Below are positions 1-5,786 of a stretch of DNA of 5,786 nt, one piece after another. The stretch is taken from assembly GCA_031276105.1 (NCBI GenBank), contig JAISNS010000233.1, forward strand, positions 1 to 5,786, read 5' to 3'. Made by a program: the position numbers and the translations under genes. The DNA is from Dysgonamonadaceae bacterium (GTDB lineage Bacteria; Bacteroidota; Bacteroidia; Bacteroidales; Azobacteroidaceae). How positions within the stretch are numbered: the stretch's first letter is position 1; every line of letters begins with the position of its first letter. The notes beneath the pieces were generated by a model. The model did not search any database. It was not told the origin of the DNA and worked only from the letters and a program-made list of their open reading frames with translations.

Positions 1-44
1 TTCGAGGCGGAAACCCCGCGCTGCATATAACGTTGATCGCTCAT
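1..44 (-). CDS. purM: Start of phosphoribosylformylglycinamidine cyclo-ligase (AIR synthase), cut by window edge
   Basis: Only 14 complete codons are visible, reading MSDQRYMQRGVSAS followed by a codon starting AA. From memory of the family, PurM-type proteins of Bacteroidetes begin with a very similar short segment (RY..RGVSASKEDVH), and the partial next codon fits Lys. PurM is a cytosolic enzyme of purine synthesis that closes the imidazole ring, turning FGAM into AIR with ATP. The ATG at 44 was chosen because the match begins there and a good promoter lies about 18 nt upstream. There is no Shine-Dalgarno sequence, as is usual in this phylum. The catalytic parts lie outside the window, so the call rests on the N-terminal signature alone. 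Confidence 0.55.
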   Translation of the reverse strand, partial: MSDQRYMQRGVSAS

Positions 45-61
45 ATTCGTTGATTTTCCGG

Positions 62-95
62 CAAAAGTAATCAAAATTTCCGGCAGATACAACAA
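62..95 (-). promoter_or_regulatory. Bacteroidetes-type promoter for the leftward purM-like gene
   Basis: On the minus strand TACTTTTG (69 to 62) matches the -7 consensus TAnnTTTG, and TTGTTG (95 to 90) supplies a -33 element with a 20-nt spacer. The -7 box ends 17 nt before the ATG at 44, which predicts a very short leader of roughly 10 nt. This spacing is normal for the phylum. The transcription start is inferred. Confidence 0.6.
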
Positions 96-102
96 TGGAA
101 CG

Positions 103-129
103 CGGATGACACGGATTAAGCGGATTTTA
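103..129 (+). repeat. Three direct 9-nt units starting CGGAT
   Basis: CGGAT occurs at 103, 112 and 121, exactly 9 nt apart, giving units CGGATgaca, CGGATtaag and CGGATttta. I recall similar ACGCGGATGA/ACGGATT strings as common intergenic repeats in Bacteroidetes, but I cannot confirm that here. The array sits directly upstream of the purM-like promoter and next to the large palindrome. Confidence 0.5.
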
Positions 130-131
130 TA

Positions 132-217
132 CCTGTCATTGCGAGCTTGACTCGCAATCCCCTGATGATCCGCAGCACGTTGTTCAGGGAATCTCGCGTC
201 AAGCGCGGGATGACAGG
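132..217. repeat. 86-nt compound palindrome (cloverleaf-like, REP/MITE-type intergenic repeat)
   Basis: An outer 8-bp stem pairs CCTGTCAT (132-139) with ATGACAGG (210-217). Inside it are three further hairpins almost without linkers. The first is a perfect 8-bp stem, ATTGCGAG/CTCGCAAT (138-145/151-158), with loop CTTGA. The second is a 6-bp stem, CCCTGA/TCAGGG (160-165/184-189), with an 18-nt loop. The third is a 7-bp stem with one G-T pair, TCTCGCG/CGCGGGA (192-198/204-210), with loop TCAAG. The two flanking arms are also imperfect inverted copies of each other (about 27 of 35 positions), which is why their loops are complementary. Immediately downstream, GGGGG (216-220) and CCCCC (227-231) can form another small hairpin. 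No transposase is present, so this looks like a non-autonomous repeat. It is not a tRNA, because the T-loop signature is missing. Confidence 0.65.
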
Positions 218-245
218 GGGAGCGCACCCCCAGACGCTCGTTTGG

Positions 246-283
246 ATCGGGGTCGTCGATACAGTACAGTATCGACGACCGAT
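246..283. repeat. 12-bp perfect inverted repeat, extendable to 15 bp
   Basis: GGTCGTCGATAC (251-262) pairs perfectly with GTATCGACGACC (269-280) around the 6-nt loop AGTACA. The stem can continue with ATC (246-248) against GAT (281-283) if the two G at 249-250 bulge. Neither side is followed by a T-run, so it is not a typical intrinsic terminator on either strand. It could be a repeat-family member, a processing site or a protein-binding palindrome; the sequence does not decide. Confidence 0.6.
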
Positions 284-305
284 ACAATACGGCATGAAAA
301 AGATG

Positions 306-345
306 CAAGGTACAGGGTATGCAGCTTTGCCGTTCCTGTACCTTG
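306..345. repeat. 11-bp perfect inverted repeat with 18-nt loop
   Basis: CAAGGTACAGG (306-316) pairs perfectly with CCTGTACCTTG (335-345). The right arm runs straight into the TGTACC tandem repeat, so the left arm is an inverted copy of that repeat unit. Its function is unknown. Confidence 0.6.
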
Positions 346-370
346 TACCCTTTTCCCTGTACCTTTTCCC
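337..370 (+). repeat. Short tandem repeat built on TGTACC(C)TTTTCCC
   Basis: A partial unit TGTACCT (337-343) is followed by TGTACCCTTTTCCC (344-357) and TGTACCTTTTCCC (358-370), units of 13-14 nt. The stretch is pyrimidine-rich on this strand. Such minisatellite-like tracts can vary in copy number by replication slippage. I see no coding role. Confidence 0.55.
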
Positions 371-409
371 TTTAGCCTTGAACCTCCTGTGTGTATACGC
401 ATAATTCCG

Positions 410-434
410 TTAACTTCCAAGCGATGGAAGTTAA
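410..434. repeat. 10-bp perfect hairpin
   Basis: TTAACTTCCA (410-419) pairs perfectly with TGGAAGTTAA (425-434) around the loop AGCGA. Neither strand has a T-run after the stem, so it is not a standard terminator. It lies about 60 nt downstream of the predicted start of the minus-strand promoter at 500-531, so it would form a hairpin near the 5' end of that transcript. Confidence 0.55.
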
Positions 435-499
435 TAATGTGTAATAAACTGTAAATTACGGAAGCTGCCATATTTATTGATGTTTTACAAAAACCGCTG

Positions 500-531
500 C
501 AAATGTAATTTGTTTATTCGGATTATGCAAA
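500..531 (-). promoter_or_regulatory. Orphan leftward Bacteroidetes-type promoter
   Basis: On the minus strand TTTG (531 to 528) is followed after a 20-nt spacer by TACATTTG (507 to 500), an exact TAnnTTTG match. Downstream the only start is an ATG at 471, which opens a 90-codon frame that runs into the repeats and ends inside the cloverleaf palindrome. The promoter may drive that frame, a small RNA, or a long leader for the purM-like gene, which already has its own promoter. Activity is not proven; A/T-rich DNA gives chance matches, although the match and spacing here are good. Confidence 0.45.
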
Positions 532-572
532 TATTTTCGGGGGAAAAAGTTGACGGGTAAACGAATGGTGAA

Positions 573-606
573 TTTGCCGAAGTTCCCGTGATTTTTATTA
601 TCTTTG
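573..606 (+). promoter_or_regulatory. Promoter of the M16 peptidase gene
   Basis: TATCTTTG (599-606) is an exact match to the Bacteroidetes -7 consensus, and TTTG (573-576) is a -33 candidate with a slightly long 22-nt spacer. The start codon at 651 lies 44 nt after the -7 box, so the leader would be about 35-40 nt. The leader is A-rich (AAAGAAAAGAAAAACAA) and has no Shine-Dalgarno sequence, as is typical for the phylum. Confidence 0.65.
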
Positions 607-650
607 CGCGGTCATAAAGAAAAGAAAAACAATTTAAAATACAACACACA

Positions 651-3455
651 ATGAAAAGAATCTCAGTCATTTCAGGATTTATCCTGCTTTATGTTGTTAC
701 CCTGTTGGCTCAGCCAATACAGAAACTTCCCATCGACCCGAACATCCGCTACGGAAAATTGGACAATGGAATCACTTATTACATCCGCCACAACGAGTTG
801 CCGAAAGAAAGAGCCGATTTTTATATCGCCCAGAATGTCGGAGCTGTTTTGGAAGAAGACGACCAGAACGGTTTGGCGCATTTTCTGGAACACATGGCTT
901 TCAACGGTTCCACTCATTTCCCCGGCAATTCGCTGATTAGCTATCTGGAATCGATCGGCGTGAAATTCGGACAAAACCTGAACGCCTACACCAGCTACGA
1001 CCGAACGGTTTACAACATTTCCAACGTGCCTGCCGTCAGGGAAGGAATCATCGACAGTTGTCTCTTGATTCTGCACGACTGGTCGGGTTCCCTGCTGTTG
1101 GAAGAATCGGAAATAAACAAGGAAAGAGGCGTCATCCGCGAAGAAATGCGCACTTACGGCGGCGCTAACCAACGGCTGAACGAAAAAATCCTCCCGCAAA
1201 TCCTTCCCGGCAATCCCTATTCCCGGCGAAATATTATCGGTACGGAAGAAATTATCCTGAACTTCAAACCGGAAACCCTGCGCGCCTTTTATAAGAAATG
1301 GTATCGCCCCGATTTACAGGCTTTAATCGTTGTCGGCGACATCGACCCCGAACAAATCGAATACAAACTGAAACTCCTCTTTGCAGACATCCCCGCTCCG
1401 GTCGATCCGGCGGAACGAATCTATTTCCCGATAGCAGAAAACGAGGAACCGTTAGTCGGTATCGCGACCGATAAAGAATCTACCCGGACAAGAATTACCC
1501 TCAATTTCAAACACGATAAACTCCCCAAAGAACTGAGAGGAACTTTAGCCGGCTTGTCGATGAACTATCTCAATTCGATTATCCACAACGTTATGCGCGA
1601 ACGGATAAACGATCTGCTGCAACAGGCAAATCCCCCTTTCCTGAGCGCCGGCGTAATGAACGGTTCTTTCGCCAACACCGCAACAATGGACGCTTTGATA
1701 GGTATCGTGCAAACGAAAGCAAACGAAATCGAACGCGGATTGAAAACAATTGTCCGTGAAATCGAACGCCTGAAAAGATACGGCTTTACCGCCGCCGAAT
1801 ACGAGCGGGCAAAAACCAATCTGCTGACGCAATACGAAAGCGCTTTCAAGGAAAAAGATAAAACGCGAAACGCAGCCTATGCCAACGAATATGTCAGGCA
1901 TTTTACACTGGACGAATACATCCCCGGCATCGAGATGGAATTTAATTTGATTGCATCGGTTGCTTCCCAAGTTACGGTAGCGACGATTAATCAATATGCC
2001 GCCGGCTTAATCAAAGACAAAAACATCGTCCTTACCCTGAGCGCTCCCGAAAAAGACGATGTAGCCCTTCCCTCCAAAGACGATTTACTCCGGTGGTACG
2101 CCGAAGCCCGGAACGAAGACCTCCTTCCGCCGAAAGAAGAAACAAGCAACGAACCGTTGTTAAACGAATTGCCGGCAGGAGGAAGCATCGTTTCCGAATC
2201 GCAGGATAATCCTTTCGGAGCAACCGTTTACCGCCTCTCCAACGGCGTGAAAGTCGTCGTTAAACCGACGGATTTCCAAGACGACGAAATCATCCTCCGC
2301 GCAATCAGTCCGGGCGGATCTTCGCATTTCCCCGAAACGGAAGCCGTCAACATCAAATTATACCCCTCCGCAGCCGGTTTAGGCGGACTCGGCAACTTCA
2401 GCCAAACCGAATTGAACAAAGCGCTGGCAGGCAAGAACGTTTCCCTGGAACCGGTCATCGACCTGACTTACGAAGGATTTTCAGGCTCGTCGGGAGTGAA
2501 AGATTTTGAAACCTTGTTGCAGTTGATATACCTCAATTTCACGGCTCCAAGAGCGGACGAAGAAGCGTGGCAATCGGTTATCGCCCGAATAAAATCGAAT
2601 TTGGAAAGCGTCGAAGCGAACCCGGAAATAGCTCTTACAGATACCATAATCAAAGAACTGTATGCCAATTTTGCCCGCGAAAAGCGCTTAAAAGCCGGCG
2701 ATTTGGAGAAAGCGAACTATCAAACCATCTTGAACTGGCGGAAAGACCGCTATGCCGACGCCGGTGATTTCACGTTTGTATTTACCGGAAACATCAATCC
2801 CGACAGTTCCAACGTTTTGATCGCTCAATATCTGGGTGCGCTTCCTGCCATCAACCGGAACGAAAACTACCTGCCGGTAAATGCCGGCTTGCAGCCGGGC
2901 GTGAAAACGAATCGCTTCGATCAAAAAATGGAAAACATCAAATCAATTGTATTCAATACTTACTGGACTGTTTTGGAACCCGACCTCAAAAACCGGATTG
3001 AGGTAGATATGTTGCAACAAATCCTGCGAATTGTTTATACCGAGAAAGTCCGTGAAAACGAAGGCGGTACTTACGGCGTCAGCGTTTCGTCGTCTATCGC
3101 CGACTATCCGAAAGGACAGGCGCCGCTTCAGATTTACTACGAAACGGAACCGGGAAAAACCGTTTATCTCAACGAAATTATCCGGAACGAATTTCAGCAA
3201 ATCGCCGAAAAAGGCCCCCGTCAGGAAGACTTCCAAAAGGTCAAAGAATTTATGCTGAAAAAGCAACAGGAACAGGAGCAGGAAAATGCTTATTGGGCGT
3301 CGGTCATTGCCCGCTATTACCGTACCGGTTACAATGCCTGCACCGGTTATGTAAAAACATTGAATGAAGTAACTCCGGCTGATATTCAAAACGCCGCCCG
3401 GTCGTTTATCCATTCGGAGAACCGGATTGAAGTCATCATGACGGGCGTGAAATAA
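651..3455 (+). CDS. Secreted M16 family (pitrilysin/PqqL-type) zinc metallopeptidase
   Basis: This complete 934-residue protein is close in length to E. coli PqqL (about 930). Residues 1-20 form a signal peptide (K2 R3, then a hydrophobic run ending LLA), with likely cleavage before Q21 and so a periplasmic location. The inverted zinc motif HxxEH is HFLEH at 77-81: H77 and H81 bind zinc and E80 activates water. In ERGVIREEM (158-166), E165 is the likely third ligand by alignment of the family's ERxVIxxE pattern. An M16_C-like domain follows at about 205-385. The second half (from about 525) repeats the fold without HxxEH, as usual for the inactive half. It keeps R801 and Y808 in RENEGGTY, spaced like the substrate-binding Arg/Tyr pair of insulysin and pitrilysin. 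M16 enzymes degrade peptides inside a two-bowl chamber. Substrates are unknown; the related FusC protease cleaves imported ferredoxin. The gene has its own promoter and a hairpin terminator and appears monocistronic. The start was chosen for the signal peptide and promoter spacing. Confidence 0.93.
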   Translation: MKRISVISGFILLYVVTLLAQPIQKLPIDPNIRYGKLDNGITYYIRHNELPKERADFYIAQNVGAVLEEDDQNGLAHFLEHMAFNGSTHFPGNSLISYLESIGVKFGQNLNAYTSYDRTVYNISNVPAVREGIIDSCLLILHDWSGSLLLEESEINKERGVIREEMRTYGGANQRLNEKILPQILPGNPYSRRNIIGTEEIILNFKPETLRAFYKKWYRPDLQALIVVGDIDPEQIEYKLKLLFADIPAPVDPAERIYFPIAENEEPLVGIATDKESTRTRITLNFKHDKLPKELRGTLAGLSMNYLNSIIHNVMRERINDLLQQANPPFLSAGVMNGSFANTATMDALIGIVQTKANEIERGLKTIVREIERLKRYGFTAAEYERAKTNLLTQYESAFKEKDKTRNAAYANEYVRHFTLDEYIPGIEMEFNLIASVASQVTVATINQYAAGLIKDKNIVLTLSAPEKDDVALPSKDDLLRWYAEARNEDLLPPKEETSNEPLLNELPAGGSIVSESQDNPFGATVYRLSNGVKVVVKPTDFQDDEIILRAISPGGSSHFPETEAVNIKLYPSAAGLGGLGNFSQTELNKALAGKNVSLEPVIDLTYEGFSGSSGVKDFETLLQLIYLNFTAPRADEEAWQSVIARIKSNLESVEANPEIALTDTIIKELYANFAREKRLKAGDLEKANYQTILNWRKDRYADAGDFTFVFTGNINPDSSNVLIAQYLGALPAINRNENYLPVNAGLQPGVKTNRFDQKMENIKSIVFNTYWTVLEPDLKNRIEVDMLQQILRIVYTEKVRENEGGTYGVSVSSSIADYPKGQAPLQIYYETEPGKTVYLNEIIRNEFQQIAEKGPRQEDFQKVKEFMLKKQQEQEQENAYWASVIARYYRTGYNACTGYVKTLNEVTPADIQNAARSFIHSENRIEVIMTGVK

Positions 3456-3462
3456 GTAACGC

Positions 3463-3500
3463 AAAGAAAAAGGGGGTGCTTTTTGAGACACCCCCCCTTT
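3463..3500. terminator. Bidirectional intrinsic terminator between convergent peptidase genes
   Basis: GGGGGTG (3472-3478) pairs with CACCCCC (3489-3495) around a 10-nt loop. On the minus strand the stem is followed by TTTTTCTTT (3471 to 3463), a good U-tract, so it should end the S9 transcript, whose stop codon is at 3525-3523. On the plus strand the C-run is two bases longer than the G-run and only TTT follows, so termination of the M16 transcript should be weaker, though AAA/TTT pairing can extend the stem. The hairpin starts 17 nt after the M16 stop codon. Confidence 0.75.
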
Positions 3501-3522
3501 CAACAATAGAGAACAGAATTTT

Positions 3523-5786
3523 TTATCGTTTGCCCGAAAAGCTTTTTGCCAAAAAGCCCATCGTACATTTATACATTTCCAATGAATTTTCTTCGTGGCC
3601 GAAACCGTGTCCTTCGTTGTATTTCACCATATAAGGAACGAAAAAGCCTTTGGTGCGCAATTGCTCGACAATCTGGTCGGATTCGTTGATGTTGACGCGC
3701 GGGTCGTTGGCGCCCTGAACCACAAACAGCGGTTTCGTAATTTTATCTATCTGATAGACCGGCGATACTTCTTTGGCTATTTCCGCTTCTTCTTTCACGT
3801 CGGTATCGTACCATATTTCTTTTAACATCGTCAAATACGGTTTCCAATATTCGGGAATGGATTTCATAAAGGTGAAAATATTCGATACGCCTACGTAATC
3901 TACGCCGCAAGCATACAAATCCGGCGTTTTAATCAAGCCCATCAAAGTAGCGTAACCGCCGTGACTGCCGCCGTAAATCGCTATTTTATCCGTATCGATC
4001 CAGCCCTGTGCGATTACATATCGAACGCCGTCTTCCACGTCGTCCATACATTTGCGACCGACTTGCTTAAAGCCGGCTTTCAGAAATTCGGTTCCATAAC
4101 CGCCCGAAATGCGGAAGTTTACTTGCAACGTAGCATATCCGCGACTGGCAAAGAGTTGGGATTCGGGATTGAAACCCCACGAATCGCGAACGCCTTGCGG
4201 CCCGCCGTGAGGATTCACGATCAGCGGGACTTTTTTGCCTTCCAGCGCCGCCTTGGGTAAGGTGATGTATCCGTGAATCATAAGCCCGTCGCGACTTTTG
4301 AACGTTATCGGTCGCATCTCGGCCATGTCTTCTTCTTTTAATTGCGGCATCAGGTCGTACAGAAGGGTAAACTTTTTCGTTTTTACATCGTATTGATAGT
4401 ACGTTCCATACAATTTGTCGCTTTGAACAACCAACAGGAACGTATTTTCATCGTCGTCATAATCGACTACGTAACTCTCTTTTCCCTTAAATTCCTTTTC
4501 CATCCGTTTATGCAAATCGCTATAAAATGCGCTTACCGGAACGATTACGTTTTTTTCGCCTTCGTAGCTGAAATAGTCGATTTCGTAATTGCGCTTACGC
4601 GAACGCGCCATGCTGGAAACATCGTAATCGGGGTGGGAGAAAATTTCTTTTACAATTGTGTTGTTCTTGAAATCGTAGAGGACAATCCGGCTCTTATCGC
4701 TGCCGACATTGGTTGCCACGTAGGCGTAATCGGGATTTTTACCCGAATAATCGAAGCCCACGATACCGAATCCTTCGTACCATGCGCCGTGATAGATGAG
4801 TTTGAACTCGCCGGTGGTTAAATCTTTATACCAAAGTTCGGCTTCAATGCCGTTTACTATCTTTGAATAGGCGCGCAATTCGCCGTTCTTGTCGAAATCG
4901 TAACCCTGTATAGCGTTTTCTACATCTTTGTTTTCAAACAATTGCACCATTTCGCCGGTAACTACATTGAGTTTGTACGGCTCAAAAACCTGCTTGTTGT
5001 TTTTGTTCAGTTGGATGATGATGTAATCCTTTTGCTCTTTGAGCATGTTGAGGATGCCGGCTTGAACGTCTTCAAAAGGAGTGAGGTCAAGATTGTTTGT
5101 TCCGTCGAGATTAGCGGCATAAATGTGATAATTTTCGTTGCCGCCATTGTCCATCAAATAAATCAGACGTTCGTCGTTCACCCAGCCATAAGCGCGAATC
5201 AGTTCTTCCTTTTCTTCGATAATGCGCTGTGATTTTCCGGTTGCAATTTCTTTGACAAAGACGTGTCGTTTGTTGTTTTCGTCTTTTTCGCGGTACGACA
5301 TGTATTTCCCGTTCGGTGAAAGTTGGAAAGCCGAGGCTTTCGGGCGGGCGAAATAGTCTTCGACTTTGTACTTGAAATCGCCTTTGTCGTAAGCGATCAG
5401 TTCGGCGAGTTCCTTTTCCGTAGAGGGAAGCGCCGGATTGCCGGGCAATTGGCTTTCAAACTTGGCTAACGTCAGGGGTAAAGTCATGCCGCCCTGTTCA
5501 AAATTACCTTCAATCGTTTCGCCGGCAAGTGTTCCTTTGTACGAGAGTTGCATCTGCGGCAGGGCAATTGTCAACTGATTGTTTTCAAAGGCGACTGTTT
5601 CTACCGGAATACCGGCAGCGCCCTGCAAAGGAACGTCCATCGTGGCGGTGTAAGCGCCGTCGGCCCCGCTGATGTGGAGGATGAGTTCCAATTCCATACC
5701 TTGTACGTTTAACGTACCTTTCCAGTCTCCCGCGATTTGTGCTTTTAGTGTTATCATGCTGAATAATAAAATAATAACTAATACTA
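3523..5786 (-). CDS. Secreted S9 family (prolyl oligopeptidase-type) serine peptidase with extra N-terminal domain; 5' end outside window
   Basis: The first visible ATG (5757) gives 744 residues, used here for numbering. The frame stays open upstream to the window edge and reads VLVIILLFSMITLKAQ across that Met, a signal peptide with likely cleavage at KA|Q, so the true start is off the edge and the enzyme is probably periplasmic. About 7-98 is a beta-rich domain (GDWKGTLNVQG..., GNFEQGGMTLPLTL) of a kind I recall in front of Bacteroidetes alpha/beta hydrolases. About 130-480 has the repeated strands of the S9 beta-propeller that filters substrates by size. About 485-744 is the alpha/beta hydrolase: HGGP oxyanion region at 517-520, nucleophile S598 in GGSHGG, D685 in GANDPRV and H717 in EGHGF. 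The Ser-Asp spacing of 87 equals that of prolyl oligopeptidase. It should cleave short peptides; whether it prefers Pro, releases dipeptides or removes acylated residues cannot be told. All catalytic residues are intact and the frame has no break. Its promoter is not in the window. Confidence 0.9.
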   Translation of the reverse strand, partial: VLVIILLFSMITLKAQIAGDWKGTLNVQGMELELILHISGADGAYTATMDVPLQGAAGIPVETVAFENNQLTIALPQMQLSYKGTLAGETIEGNFEQGGMTLPLTLAKFESQLPGNPALPSTEKELAELIAYDKGDFKYKVEDYFARPKASAFQLSPNGKYMSYREKDENNKRHVFVKEIATGKSQRIIEEKEELIRAYGWVNDERLIYLMDNGGNENYHIYAANLDGTNNLDLTPFEDVQAGILNMLKEQKDYIIIQLNKNNKQVFEPYKLNVVTGEMVQLFENKDVENAIQGYDFDKNGELRAYSKIVNGIEAELWYKDLTTGEFKLIYHGAWYEGFGIVGFDYSGKNPDYAYVATNVGSDKSRIVLYDFKNNTIVKEIFSHPDYDVSSMARSRKRNYEIDYFSYEGEKNVIVPVSAFYSDLHKRMEKEFKGKESYVVDYDDDENTFLLVVQSDKLYGTYYQYDVKTKKFTLLYDLMPQLKEEDMAEMRPITFKSRDGLMIHGYITLPKAALEGKKVPLIVNPHGGPQGVRDSWGFNPESQLFASRGYATLQVNFRISGGYGTEFLKAGFKQVGRKCMDDVEDGVRYVIAQGWIDTDKIAIYGGSHGGYATLMGLIKTPDLYACGVDYVGVSNIFTFMKSIPEYWKPYLTMLKEIWYDTDVKEEAEIAKEVSPVYQIDKITKPLFVVQGANDPRVNINESDQIVEQLRTKGFFVPYMVKYNEGHGFGHEENSLEMYKCTMGFLAKSFSGKR

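Larger units (their letters stand above)
45..650. other. Repeat-rich intergenic region between divergent genes
   Basis: These 606 bases separate the leftward purM-like gene from the rightward M16 peptidase gene. Open frames of 60-90 codons exist on both strands (147-404, 199-471, 242-454, 485-670), but three run straight through inverted repeats and their translations are rich in repeat-derived Arg/Gly/Thr stretches. None resembles a protein I know. The left two thirds (about 100-435) hold at least five separate palindromes or short repeats. The right third (435-650) is A/T-rich and holds promoters facing both ways. Confidence 0.7.

Noticed and set aside
132..217. A tRNA or tRNA-like gene, because of the 86-nt cloverleaf fold
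   Set aside because: There is no GGTTCRANTC-type T-loop, no normal D-loop, the central loop is 18 nt, and the acceptor and anticodon geometry is wrong.
147..404. 85-codon plus-strand open frame in the intergenic region
   Set aside because: It runs through the cloverleaf, the 12-bp hairpin and the TGTACC tract, has no promoter or leader, and its product is repeat-like with no recognisable motif.
100..440. CRISPR array or insertion sequence
   Set aside because: Repeats are of different types and lengths with no regular spacer pattern, and there is no cas or transposase coding sequence or terminal inverted repeats with target duplication.
199..471. 90-codon minus-strand open frame with ATG 28 nt after a good promoter
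   Set aside because: The promoter keeps it worth testing, but the frame crosses three inverted repeats, ends inside a palindrome, and its translation (Lys/Gly/Thr-rich, then RRPRSKR) looks like translated repeat DNA; not listed as a gene.
485..670. 61-codon minus-strand open frame
   Set aside because: It covers the promoter and leader of the M16 gene, overlaps its start, and has no promoter or known motif of its own.
2943..3506. 187-codon open frame antisense to the 3' end of the M16 gene
   Set aside because: It is a shadow of the M16 coding frame, passes through the terminator hairpin, and shows no promoter or protein motif.
4858..4865. TATCTTTG on the plus strand inside the S9 gene as an antisense promoter
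   Set aside because: It matches the -7 box, but no TTTG or TTG lies at the proper distance upstream, and one 8-nt degenerate match in a gene is expected by chance.

Overview
The window looks like a chromosomal fragment of a Bacteroidetes bacterium, probably order Bacteroidales; the genus cannot be fixed from the sequence. Three things point there. Start codons have A/T-rich leaders without Shine-Dalgarno sequences. Three good matches to the Bacteroidetes sigma-factor promoter (TTTG / TAnnTTTG) occur upstream of genes or in the intergenic region. The two long proteins have the architecture of Bacteroidetes envelope peptidases.

Layout. Positions 1-44 (minus) hold the first codons of a gene leaving the left edge, best read as purM (AIR synthase), with its own promoter at 62-95. 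Positions 45-650 hold no convincing gene but are dense in repeats: three CGGAT 9-mers, an 86-nt compound palindrome that can fold as a cloverleaf, a 12-bp perfect hairpin, an 11-bp inverted repeat running into TGTACC tandem repeats, and a 10-bp hairpin. A minus-strand promoter at 500-531 with no obvious gene and the plus-strand promoter of the next gene at 573-606 close the region. Positions 651-3455 (plus) encode a complete secreted M16 (pitrilysin/PqqL-type) zinc metallopeptidase. Positions 3463-3500 form a hairpin terminator shared by two convergent genes. Positions 3523-5786 (minus) encode a secreted S9 (prolyl-oligopeptidase-type) serine peptidase with an extra N-terminal beta-rich domain. 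Its true start lies beyond the right edge: the reading frame stays open past the first visible ATG and encodes a signal peptide.

The two large proteins probably both act in the periplasm or cell envelope, one as a zinc peptidase that degrades peptides in a closed chamber and the other as a serine oligopeptidase with a propeller gate. They are convergent and therefore not one operon; any joint role in peptide turnover is inference. I see no mobile-element transposase, CRISPR array, tRNA or rRNA, and no clear new multi-gene system. The most unusual parts are the structured repeats in the intergenic region, the orphan minus-strand promoter there, and the fusion architecture of the S9 peptidase.
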